Assembly (NCBI GenBank): GCA_034231615.1
Contig: CM067310.1
Span: forward strand, 327,501-391,500
Direction of reading: 5' to 3'
DNA from: Meghimatium bilineatum
Lineage: Eukaryota; Mollusca; Gastropoda; Stylommatophora; Philomycidae
DNA length: 64,000 nucleotides
Numbering within the stretch: the first letter of the stretch is position 1; every line of letters starts with the position of its first letter. The notes under the pieces were generated by a model. That model had not been told where the DNA came from. It was given only the letters and a program-made list of their open reading frames with translations, and did not search any database. Shown one piece after another: positions 34,701 through 46,700 of the stretch. The position numbers were made by a program, and so were the translations under genes.

Positions 34701-37700
34701 TGTGGACACTCTATTGATGACACATAGAATGAGATTTCGTAAAATTCAGGATGGTAGTAGAATTGGTGTCTGCAGAGAGTAACTAGAAGAATATTTAATC
34801 AGCAGGCCACAGGAACCATCAGCATGCATACTCCTCATCATATGCTGGGGGAGACTGATCACCTATGAGTTTGCACATGGTGCAATAGTATCAGCTCATC
34901 ATAACCATAATTATTGATTAAGTGTGATAATGTATCTTTATATCAGACATGCACAGACAACACATGAGCTAACAGACAGACATGCATCCTATTCTCATCT
35001 TCCCCTGATACAATTGGATCATGTACTATTGTTACTGGTTTAACTAAACACAAAAATAAAATTAATGTCAAGAAAAAATAAAAAACAGAGGAACGATGAA
35101 TTTAAAAAAAATGTTTCTTGGTTTGTCCTGTTTTAAAAAATATTTGTGTGTGTGTGCATTAGTGTTATTATTTGTTAGCTGTTAGTTAAACCAGTAACAA
35201 TAGTACATTATCCTAGTTATCTTTCTTGGTCTTTTTTCTCTGCCAAACCTGTCAACTTATTTTTTCATATATTCGTATTTGTAACATTTAAATCTGTATT
35301 CTTATAAAAATTCCGTATTTGTAACATTTAAATCTGTATTCTTATAAAAACATCCTTATTAGTAATATTTAGTCCCCCATAACCCCTTTTATTTATTTAT
35401 TTTTGTGCCTGTCAGTATTGACTCCTATGCTCCACCATGTCAGATATCCTCTGACAATTTGATTATTTATACTTATTCTTATGCTTCACATCTCTACTAC
35501 TGAAACTATGTCAGCTGCCATTTATGAATATCTAACTTTTGAGTATGTCTGGCATATTGTTTTTATCCAGGGGAAGCTGGTAAAATGGCTGATGCAGTGT
35601 CCATGCTGTCAATGAGTGAGCCTGTTCATCTTGTGTTGATCAAGACTGATGCCATGGGAGACACAACTCTTGTGTCCTCACATTTCTTTGAGTGGCGGGC
35701 CTTGCTGATAAATAAACAGGGTTGCATCAAAACATCTGTTGAGGTTCTGGGTACAGGTAAGACAGTGATTGATATAAATTATGTTCATTCTCTGTAATGA
35801 ATGTAAACTGTAATAGTTCTGTGAGCTTTCATGTCTTTGTCTAGATCAGTGGTTATCTATGTTGACCAATGATCCCTGGACCATGGAGACTTACAGGGCA
35901 TCGATGAATTAAAATTTTGAAATCTTGGGGAGGGGGCACAGAATGGTAATTATTTTGACCAAAATTGAATAAGATATAATAAACCTGACAAAATTGAATC
36001 GGATATAATAAACCTGACAAAATTGAATCAGATATATAATAATGAAACTGACAAAATCGAATCAGATATATGATAATGAAACTGACAAAAGCCATATTGA
36101 TGATTGGATAAAAAATTGATGATTGACATGAGAAAAATGTTCTCCAAAAAAGGGACCACAAATAGAAACAGTTTAGGAACTAGTGGTTTAGATAACAGTT
36201 CTTTATTCATTCTTGAACTACTTCCAGTTTACAAGATGTAGTCAAGAGAACAAAATGTCTCATTTAATTTACAGCTTGACTGTGATTTTTATTATTTGCT
36301 AGTTATTCGTTTAAAAGCAACATTATTACATTATACCAGCTATCGCTGCTTGGTTTTGTTACTGCTGCTCTCTCCACCTTGTCAGATATCCTCTGACCGT
36401 TTGGTTATTTATAAACAAAATGAGCATTGCAATTTTTCCCTATAAGCTGGCCAGGCAAATAGGGATAATATGTACATAGAACATTTGAGAATTCAATATT
36501 GAGCAGAGCAGCAGAACAAAGACTCAGATGCAAGGAATAACAGTCCAGTCATGAAATGTTCATATACTTGTGTGTAAAAAAAAATATACACACACATACA
36601 TATAACTCTGAACAAATGCTGAGGTGTGTGTAGGAGGTGTAGTAGGACATCTGTCAATGTGTGTAGTAGGACATCTGTCATTTGAAACTGTCTTGTTCTT
36701 TTTTACTTTTGTAACTGATATTACTGGTTGTTTGATTTTGATGCAGCAGTCCATATGTTCATGCCTTATATATATTATATTGACAGACAGATGTCCTACT
36801 ACAGGAATTTAAGAGAAAAAAACAACTTGTTTCAAACAATAGTAAATGAGCTTGTGTTGCAATATTCCCAAGTTTGTTTTCCAGTTCCATCATTTGTTGT
36901 CAACAGGGACATCACGAAAGTTTTCTTATTTTCAGGAAGTGAGTCTCGTGTTCCAGTTGGAGTATTGGATTTACATTTGGAGCTGTTTCCCAAGCCGTCA
37001 CAGAATCTGGAGGAGAATGTAGTTCGTGCCCAGTTGGATTTGGAAAGAAGTCGTCAGGCCGATCGAGAAAGGTTGTTCCTGGTCTATGCTAAACAGTGGT
37101 GGAAAGAGTTCCTGCAGATCAGGGAGTCTCACAGTGAGAGATTGGTGAAGATGTTTGCTCAGGTAATATATAGTTGTTAGACTTCCTGCAGATCAGGGAG
37201 TCTCACAGTGAGAGATTGGTGAAGATGTTTGCTCAGGTAACATAATTATTATACTTTTCATCATTAGGTATTGCTATCACAGATGCCCACACTCCTAGTA
37301 CTAAATGTTATGTTATGATTTCCTGGGGTGAGGGAGGTGTTGCATATTTAGACCTGTGCACAGAAGATAACTCTCCTACCAAAAGATGACAGATGGCATG
37401 ATAACATAACCAGTCTTTTATGCAAAGTTAGCTTGGAATTTTAACGGTGACAGATGGCATGATAACATAACCAGAATTGTATGTTGAAGCAAAAGAATCC
37501 TAAACTTCACCCTTAATCCCTGATTTTTGTGTTGTTTCTCCTTATCTTATCCAATCCCGTAACCCATCAAGGTCGTAGGAGTATCAACCATATTCAATGC
37601 TTCAGTCCTCAAGCGGACTCCAGAGTCCAACGATGCAGATGTCTGAAGAAATCTTGTCTTGTCCGGTCCTTGATGTTGTCTGTCGTGCTTTTATTTGTCC

Positions 37701-40700
37701 TCCTCTGCTTCTTCCACCTTAGACTGTTCCCTGTAGTATTGTTTTTGACGAGGAATCATGTTGGAATACATGTCGAAACCATGCAAGTTTTTTGTGGTTT
37801 CACTATTGAGAGTAATGGTTTTTGTGGGCTTGTATGCATTGCTATTTTATTTCTTACGTACTCATTTGTCGTATGCTCTCTATAAGAAATGAATTCTTTC
37901 TGATTAAATTTGCCTATTATTCACATCTAAATACTATGAACTTTTATTGTCTAATTATCCAGGATGAAAATGGTGTTAAACGACCTGTCTCATCATTTGT
38001 GAAACCACTGAGAGCTGGACGGTTGCTAGACACACCCAGACAGTCTGCTCGTTTTGTGGCTCTCATGCATCATGAGAAGGTGCAGGCTCTTGGAGGTGGA
38101 GACAAAGTGGAACAGTGGACGAGCACTCATGCATTTGTATGCCGAAATAGAGGGGTGAGTTATTCTAGTTTTTACAGTTACAATTTATCTCATGATTCTG
38201 AGTCATGACAAAACATAATGTAATCTAGGGATAATACAGCAGTAGTTTTCCCACTGGCTTTCTGCTGGTTTGTTTATGGTATTCTCCACTAGCCTGACCT
38301 ACAAGACAGCAGAGGTTTGATTTTAGAGTGACCTTCTCTTAGATAAATTGCCCTTCTGAAACTAACGAACTCCATCTGTCCAGAATACACAATGAAAACC
38401 ATCATCGGTCACCATTTTTCAAACCATTGTGTCACACTAACAATCTGGGTCATTTCACAGTCCACATGCACAAATTGTATATAAACAGAAGTTAACCTTT
38501 ACGACTCTGCCGGCGAGGTCACGCGCCCGGAGGACACACCCCCTTGTGCCTGCGGGCGAGGTCACTCACCATATTATATCGCCTGATTCCCGAGTACGGA
38601 ACTTCATGAAGTAATGAACAGATGACCTATAAAGCCAGCCAAACGAAGCTAGGAATACGTCACAGTTTAAAGGTCAAATTCCTTTACTCATTACGATTGT
38701 AAGAGAAAGAAAGCCGGTTGAATTTGTCAATGTATTTCTAGAGTGACTTTAGCCATTTTCGGCAGTGTTTTACTATCCAATTGAGTACCCTGTGGCATGG
38801 GTAAGTGATCGTGACAACATGTTCTAATTGTTGTTTTTTGTGTTTAATATGTTGTTATTTAACCTTTAGCAAGCCGGATTAAAAAATACAAAACCTCTTC
38901 CTGCCACCGGATTCTTTTTTGAGAATTTTCATCTCTTCTGGTTGGTGTTACGGAAATGCAATAACTTTTTTGTTATTCGTGATAAAAAAAAAAAAATTGT
39001 CCGTGCAAATGCAGAATTGAATACCGCAAATGTATGTATATTTTAAAAATTTTTATGTAACATACCCGGGGTTTGCGCAGGAAGTGAACACCTTTTTTGC
39101 GCAAAAAACCAACAGAAACAACAAGACATGGGTGTTCGGAAAACTCAATAACATTTTTGCTATTAGAGATTTTAAAATAATTTCAACAGATTTAAATGCA
39201 GAATTGAATACTGCAAATGGGTGTGTAATTGTTTTTTTTTTATGTATCTTACTCGAGTTTTGCGCAAGAGGTGAAGACATTTTCTCGAAAAAACAAAATA
39301 TATGCAAAAAAGACACGGGTGTTCGGAAAACTCAATAACATTTTTGTTATTAGAGCTTTTAAAATAATATCAACACATGTAAATGCAGAATTGAATACTA
39401 CAAATGGGTGTGTAATTGGTTTTTTTTTATGTATCCTACCCGAGGTTTGCGCAAGAGGTGAAGACAATTTTTATTTTAAAATTACATAAAAACAAACAAC
39501 ACAAATGACTTACCCACTGGCCATGCAGCTCTGGAGTAAACCTACAGGCTGTGCTGCTCTCCTACATGCTGTGCAGCTCAGAGGAACAATCAATTTTGAA
39601 ATGTACCAATGTGTGGTATCTATGGAAGCAGGGGTAGGGGCACAGAGTGACCTGACATGCTGCGCACACGTACTGAGTCTGGTGACGCTTCTTTGACCGA
39701 TCTGAACAGACTACACAGTCAGGAAGCGCAGGCTTGCCACTGGACAACCGTTTAGGATTTATAGCAATATGGTGTATTGCCAATCATGCTTTCATCGATA
39801 CTGATTTCTTTGGAGAGGCCATAATACTGTTGGAACAGAGGAATAAGTTTGTCAACAAACCCCTGTATCTTGAACGCCTTGCTGTGACCCGGTTGCCCTC
39901 GTGCAACAGCTGTTGTGTTGTCTACAAGGTGCAGGAATGAAAGAATAGCTAAAAATCTATTCCTACTCATGATATTCCTGAACCCAGGCATCTTGATGAG
40001 ACCATCATTAGACCAATACAATTCAAAGGAGGAACGTTTGGTCAGTCCCATCAAGAGCACCAAAGCAACAAAAGCTGTCATCTCATCAGCTGTGACTTCC
40101 TTCCACATCTTCACACGAGATGCATTGCCGGCGGCCTGTCCCTTCGAATCACTAACCTGCTTAGCGTAACGATTAGTTTCAGTTACCAACATGTTCACAA
40201 TATCATCTGTAATAAACAGACGAAACACGTCTACCGCACTAATGTCATCAGCTAAGCCTATAGGTCCAACAACTTCATCGAAGTTGCTAAGCCAATCATG
40301 GCTATACCCCGAAGGAACACTAGAATTTCCAACAATTTCTTCTTCCAATATGTCGTCATCGGCCACGCTGCGAACTGAATCAGTATCACTATTATCTCTA
40401 TCTAACAACACATCATCTATTGGAGCGATATCTGCATCTGTTAACGGCACACTTACCTCCTCATCCGAATCGGGATCCATTACGAACGCAAAATAAATTG
40501 TATCCATTGTAGGCCTAGGTTGCTGTCGGAAAATGCGATGGAACAATGTCTTGACGCTACTGTAAATTATAACAAATGGACAGGGCGGACGTGAACTGGT
40601 ACCGGCTTCGATTGCGCATGCCCTGAACTACATACATGCTGTGATTTGGCTGTTGTAAGCCTATTTGGCACAATGTCTCATTGAGTGAGTGCACTTGACA

Positions 40701-43700
40701 ACGGTAAACAGCCGCCATCTTTTTTTTGTCAAACAGATTTAACAACGGCGCGGTGAAGGTTAATAAGAATGTATGTGTATTCATTCAAAAACACAAAAAT
40801 AATATGTATCAGGGGTGCCACGTGTGTGCATAGACAATAATTACGCTGCGTGTCGGGCTAGACCTAGTGTTTACTGGACGGACGTTATATGTGATTTCGT
40901 ATACACTTCATGTTTTCATTGTTGTTTTTTTGTATTTAATATGTTGTTATTTGATATGAATGTATGTGTATTCATTCAAAAACACAAACATAATATGTAT
41001 CAGGGGTGCCACGTGTGTGCATAGACAATAATTACGCTGCGTGTCGGACTAGACCTAGTGTTTACCGGACGGACGTTATATGCGATTTATTCACGTTTTT
41101 TTAGTTCATATTATATTAGTTTTGATATAAAACAATATATATACAATAAGTATAGGTATTTATGAGGATTTTATCAATGTTGCCACACATTGCTCATGTA
41201 TTAGGGTCGTCAAGAAGATATATTTGCAATTTTGAAAATGGCGTTTTCCGTTTTTCCCCCGAACTTTCAACTTCACAACTTGCTCACAACTGTCATATCA
41301 CACATACAACAACAACAAAAACACAATTATATTCACTATTCACTCCTTTATTTACATGTGCAAAAATTATTAAAATATCTTTTAAAACAAAAAAGTTATT
41401 GCGTTTTCAAAACACTCACCATCAATAACGCAAATTTTCCAAAAAGAATCCAGGCCCAGGGGAGAAATTTATCAATTTAATCCAGAGCCCTAAAGGTTAA
41501 CGCACTATTGTAGGTAGAACACGACAATATCCCTTATTCTAGTCATGGAACAAGAGTCATCGTCACTTATACAGTCAAGATTATCAATTCTATCTTTAGT
41601 GCCCTTTTTATTTCAATATTTTTTATGTTTTTGTTTTTTTTGTGTACACTTAGAATATGTGTTTTAGGCCTATGCTTTGTGGTGCTTGGTTTATTTCAAA
41701 CTTTGTCATATTTTGAAATATTTTCAGTCTGTCATGTTTTGAATATGTGTTTGTCAATCATATGTTTTGATTACTTTTCAGTCACATTTTTCAGGTTATT
41801 TTGCCATGTTTGTTTTTTCAATCTGTCATATTTACAATTATTTTTTCAGACTCTGTATGATTTGAATCATTTGTATTCAAATCATTTGATTTGAATTTAT
41901 TTGTATCAGAATTTTTGTCATACTTTGAATTATTTTCAGTCTTTGTATGTTTTGATTTATTTTGTATAGTCGTCTTTTTTAAATTTGTTTTTCCAAGTCC
42001 TTTTGTCATGTTTAGAGTTTTTTTTTAAATCTTTCATCTCTTTTGTCAGTTTGTATTATGTCTACAGCTTTATTTATTCTGAATTTGATTGGTTGCATTG
42101 AATACATTTGCCAGGATTGTGAGGATCATGCCATTTTGCTGTGTAGTTTGTTGTTGGGCTTTGGACTGGATGCTTATATCTGTGTTGGGACAAAGGTCAA
42201 AGGCTCTGTCCATGCATGGGTAATGACTGTTAGTGCAGATGGGCTCATTACTTTCTGGGAAAGCTTAAATGGTCACAGGTGAAGATTCTTGTGTGTTTGC
42301 CTTGAGTGCCTTTGTTACATTGTGTTGTTGTCGCAGATTACACTTATTCTGTGTTTCCTGTGAGTTTCTTTGTTACATTGTGTTGTTGTAGCAGTTTACA
42401 ATAGTAATTAACTCTATGTCAAATGTGTCCAAGATATTGATACTGTTTTACTTGTTGTAGTTTCTCTCCCTGTATGTTTACGTTTACCCCGTTCTTCTGT
42501 GTCTTTGCTGATTATCATGGTTTTTGTTTTTTTGATATTTATATCCAGTCCATATGTCAACTATATGTCAGCTAGGCTCTATTACCATTATCATATGTCA
42601 GCTAGGCTCTATTACCATTATCATATGTCAACTAGGCTCTATTACCATTATCATATGTCAGCTAGGCTCTATTACCATTATCATATGTCAACTAGGCTCT
42701 ATTACCATTATCATATGACATATTGTTTTGATAGGTTTATTCATGAGCCAATAAATTCAAATGCTGCACCCATGTCCAAGCTGGATCGACCCAGATACCC
42801 ATATAAAACTGTTGGTTGTGTCTTCAATCATCAATCTTTCTACGCAAATAGCCAGGTCAGTTTGTTTGTTTGTTTGTTTTGCATTCGCTCCATTGTAACC
42901 ACCACGGATATCCGTGCGATTTCCGCCGGGAGCGAGATTACGTTGTGCCACCGTATGCGCCTTGTAGGCCTAGCACATCCGATTTCGGCATGTCTTGACA
43001 ATTCGGGTGGGCTACCCTTAGCCTGTGACAGCCTCTATATCTGTCTCCAGGCACGCGTAGTGGCGACTCTTCGCCCAGACAATTTTTGCTCTCGTCTGAC
43101 TCGCACGAGGTGCTCCACTGTCTATGAACTTGCCTCATTTAATTGGACGTGCTGTGCCTGTGCCCATTGGGTACTGAACCGTTTCTCATCCGTGAGCCTG
43201 GTTCCTTAAGGGGAAGAACTCAACAGAGGAGTTGGACCCTGGCTCTTTCGCCCTATTAGCCGAGGTGTTATTCACCGACATCGTGTACCCCTTGTCCAAG
43301 TTCGAGTCTCACACCACGCGTTTGAGAGCAAGGCGTTCTCGAGCTGACCGTCCTTGTCCCAATAGCGCCTGAGCCCATCAGGTACTGAACCCTTTCTCTC
43401 TTCAAGTGTGTTTCCGGTGTAGGAAAACCTGACAGTAGTAGAGTTGGGCCAGGGCTAATTTGTTGTCCCTTTTGTGCCTGAGCCCATCGGGTACGGAACC
43501 CTTTCTCTCTGCAAGTGTACTTCCGGTATAGGAAACCTTGACAGTGGAGTTGGACCAGGACTACCATCGTTGTCCCTTTCTTGCCTAAGCCCATCGGGTA
43601 CAGAACCTTTTCTCTTCGCGAGCATATTCCCTGTTTAGGAAAGCTCGACATTAGAGTTGGATTAGGTCTTCTTGCTTTACCAGACGCCAATATGTGGGTC

Positions 43701-46700
43701 TGGGTCTCTGTCTGTAAGGAAGACAGGTAACTAGATGCTCGTCTCAAGCTGACGGAGCTTGTAGTTCCCCTTTCCTAAAGACTTTTCACTTTCTATTTGC
43801 AATTCGCGCTGTTCTGCCCTTTCATTGTTTCATTGTACTCGGTATGAAATCTATTTGTCTCTCACCATGCATCTTCGTTTACGTGCATTTTACATTGGCC
43901 GCCCCTCCAATGTTCGGACTGGACTGACTAGCTTCACTGTATGTCGACAGTGTCGTTATATGTGGTGATGCTGGTGGTGTCTGAGATATTGTCTGTCTCT
44001 TGTGCAGTCAAATCTCTTTTCATCTGCTTCCTCCACATTCTTGGACACAATCCCCAAATGATTTGGCCAGAATCAGCTCGAGCTGCTGTATTTCTGTTTC
44101 CAGGGTGCACCGTGTGGAGGTACATTTGGGATCTTGGTTATCTGCTAACCCTGGGTCCGCCTAGAGCAATGCGTTCCCTTTGCACCCGCCAGGTCAGTAA
44201 TTCTTAATCTAGTTTCTTTTCTTATGTAAGATAAATCATATCAAATTTGCTAAAATCTGTACTGAAACTTGCTCATCTTTCTGTACAAATAACCAGGTTG
44301 GTATTTCTTCATTTAGGTTGTTTTAGTTAACATAAAATTAATCCACTTTATGCAATTCAGTTATGTCCTTCACTATGAGTGTGTTGATGGCTAATAAGCA
44401 TATTCTGTCCGCAAATATCCTTGGTCAGTTCGTGCCTAGCCACGAACTGACCACTGTAGATAGTATTTTTATCTATCCATGACTTTCTATCTACTCTCCA
44501 CTGTTAAGCTGCTGCATTTAAATTGAAAATGTTTAACTTAGAAATGACTACTAAATTGATCTGAGGCTGCAATGTTATATGTGCAAACTGGTTAGTCATT
44601 GAATACTAAATTTTTCAGAGGTTGCAATGTTATATGTGCAAACTGGTTAGTCATTGAATACTAAATTTTTCAGAGGTTGCAATGTTATATGTGCAAACTG
44701 GTTAGGAATTGACTACTAAATTTGTCTGAGGTTGCAATGTTATATGTGCAAACTGGTTAGATATTGACTACTAAATTTTTCTGAGGCTGCAATGTTATAT
44801 GTGCAAACTGGTTAGACATTGACTACTAAATTGATCTGAGGCTGCAATGTTATATGTGCAAACTGGTTAGACATTGAACAAGAAACGAGTATGGTAACCT
44901 ACTCAATGATTGTTAACTCTGTTATTCTATTGTACTGATGTCCTCCCTTTTAGGCTACAGACCATGTGGATGTCTGCCATTTTGACCTCCCAAATGATGC
45001 TCACTGGAAGTCTATGTCCAGAGATGCCATCTTGTCAGTCTGTGGACCAGGAGTTTGTCCCAGCTGGCCCATCCCTCCTCCTTTGAGTCCCTCAACTCTT
45101 GATGCAGCTTTGCTTAGTAATGACTTGGAACAGCAGCTGAGAGTTATGGTGTTAGAACACAGAAGGGTATGTGGTGTTCTTGTCAACTCTCTACAATATA
45201 TCATCATCATCAAATAGAACACTTTATGTTCTTGTCTATATCATCATCTTCAGAACACTCTATGTTCTTGTCTATATCATCATCTTCAGAACACTCTATG
45301 TTCTTATCTATATCATCAAATAGAACACTCTATATTCTTGTCTATATCATCAAATAGAACACTCTATGTTCTTGTCTATATCATCAAATAGAACACTCTA
45401 TGTTCTTGTCTATATCATCAAATAGAACACTCTATGTTCTTGTCTATATCATCAAATAGAACACTCTATGTTCTTGTCTATATCATCAAATAGAACACTA
45501 TATTCTTGCTCGGGACTACCTACAAATCACCACTGATAAAGAGCACCCTCTACACACAAATTATCAAAGTGAAAGGCAGTTGATTTAAGAGAGGAAAGCC
45601 GTGGATGGGACACGCAGAGGATGTTATACAGAGTGTGTGCAGATTGGATAATGTACTACCTGGTGCTGAATGGAATCTGGCGCCCTCAGATTGTCCGACA
45701 GCCTTCAAAGGATTAATAACACTCAATAGAGAGTGCAAGGAATGGTGGTCGAGTCAGAAGCGCTCGCTCTGATCGGTGAGAATTCTAGAGAAGGTGATAT
45801 GATTATATATACAAATGGGTCGGTTGAGAGACACATCAGGAGTGCCTGGGCTTTCACGGCTCAAAGGTGGGGGGAGACCATCAGAGAGGAAAGTGGTGCA
45901 TTCGCTCAGACAACAAGCAGCATGACAATGGAGATTTTGGCAGTAACCAAAGCTTTGTAATGGGTGTGCTTGCAGACTTATACATGCCTGTATACTCAGT
46001 GACTCGATAAGCATGATTATGAAAGTGCAGGCTGGGTACATTCTGTTACTACCTTCTACAAAGCTTGGGATTGTATACATTTATTCCAACTGTTCTGTTA
46101 CTGAAGAAAGCACATCCACTAGGCTCCTTTTAGAATAACCTTCATTTCTCTTGTCATGTTGGCTTGAATCTCCTCAATTCCATTGCATCTGCCCCCTTTA
46201 GTTGTTGTTTCAAGTTGCAGGAGCAAGAAATAGTCACAACAAGATCAGGTGTATGGAGGTAGTGGAAACAATGAAATATTTTATTTTATCAAAAATGCAT
46301 TCTTGGTGACAAAGGTCAGTACAAATAAAAACAGTGATCTTCTGGTCCTCGGTCAAGAGGTAGGGGCATTTCTCAGTCAGGAGGTGGGACATGGGTTTTT
46401 CTGTCCCCTATCACATGTGCAAATCCTCTTTCAGTATTTGTGTTTGTATGGCAGATACCGACTGATATTCCAATATCATCATCAAAGTCTCTGATATTCA
46501 AGCTGTCTGTCAAGAGCGCATGATTTCTTGCACACATGCCACAATCTCGTCGGTGTAGGAGCTCTGTCTTTACAAGTGTCAACTTTTTTAATGAGAATAT
46601 CACACATTTGGGATTGACTTAGACACAACTTTCAAAAACCTGATTCAGCATTTCAAAAGTTGCATAATCAATTTTTCCAAGTCAAAAACAGAAATCAATG

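Larger units (their letters stand above)
38859..40763 (-). mobile_element. piggyBac element P1, internally deleted
   Basis: TTAA at 38859-38862 and 40760-40763. Ends CCTTTAGCAAGCCGGATTA and CGCGGTGAAGG. The minus strand carries two parts of a piggyBac transposase. A subterminal region at about 39.0-39.48 kb has three repeats of a unit near 190 bp (GAATTGAATACTGCAAATG, TGTTCGGAAAACTCAATAAC, TTTGCGCAAGAGGTGAAGAC). In the copy at 30,585 the corresponding site is empty. Confidence 0.93.
38492..41500 (+). mobile_element. piggyBac-type MITE P2, copy 2, carrying a nested piggyBac
   Basis: TTAA at 38492-38495 and 41497-41500. Ends CCTTTACGACTCTGCCGG and CCAGAGCCCTAAAGG. Its own sequence is about 1.1 kb and matches 30,213-31,123. 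A segment of about 165 bp (TAAGAATGTATGTGTATTCA to CGGACGTTATATG) is doubled at 40.77-40.89 and 40.96-41.08 kb. A second piggyBac is inserted at a TTAA inside it (38,859-40,763). Confidence 0.9.

Noticed and set aside
37180..37236. Extra CEP76 exon (duplicate of the exon 5 end)
   Set aside because: It lacks an acceptor, and joining it would duplicate FLQIRESHSERLVKMFAQ out of register with family members.
39752..40546. A domesticated piggyBac gene
   Set aside because: It ends after the first catalytic Asp with a frameshifted C-terminal part, within intact TTAA-bounded ends; it looks like a dead element.
43268..43747. 159-codon minus-strand frame
   Set aside because: Falls in the tandem-repeat middle of S3; it contains periodic copies of the same peptide (REKGF/RERVQY-type blocks) and is not conserved in copy 1.
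46373..46603. Minus-strand 76-codon frame with a Cys/His-rich stretch
   Set aside because: No recognised family, no splice context and opposite in strand to CEP76; not enough to call a gene.
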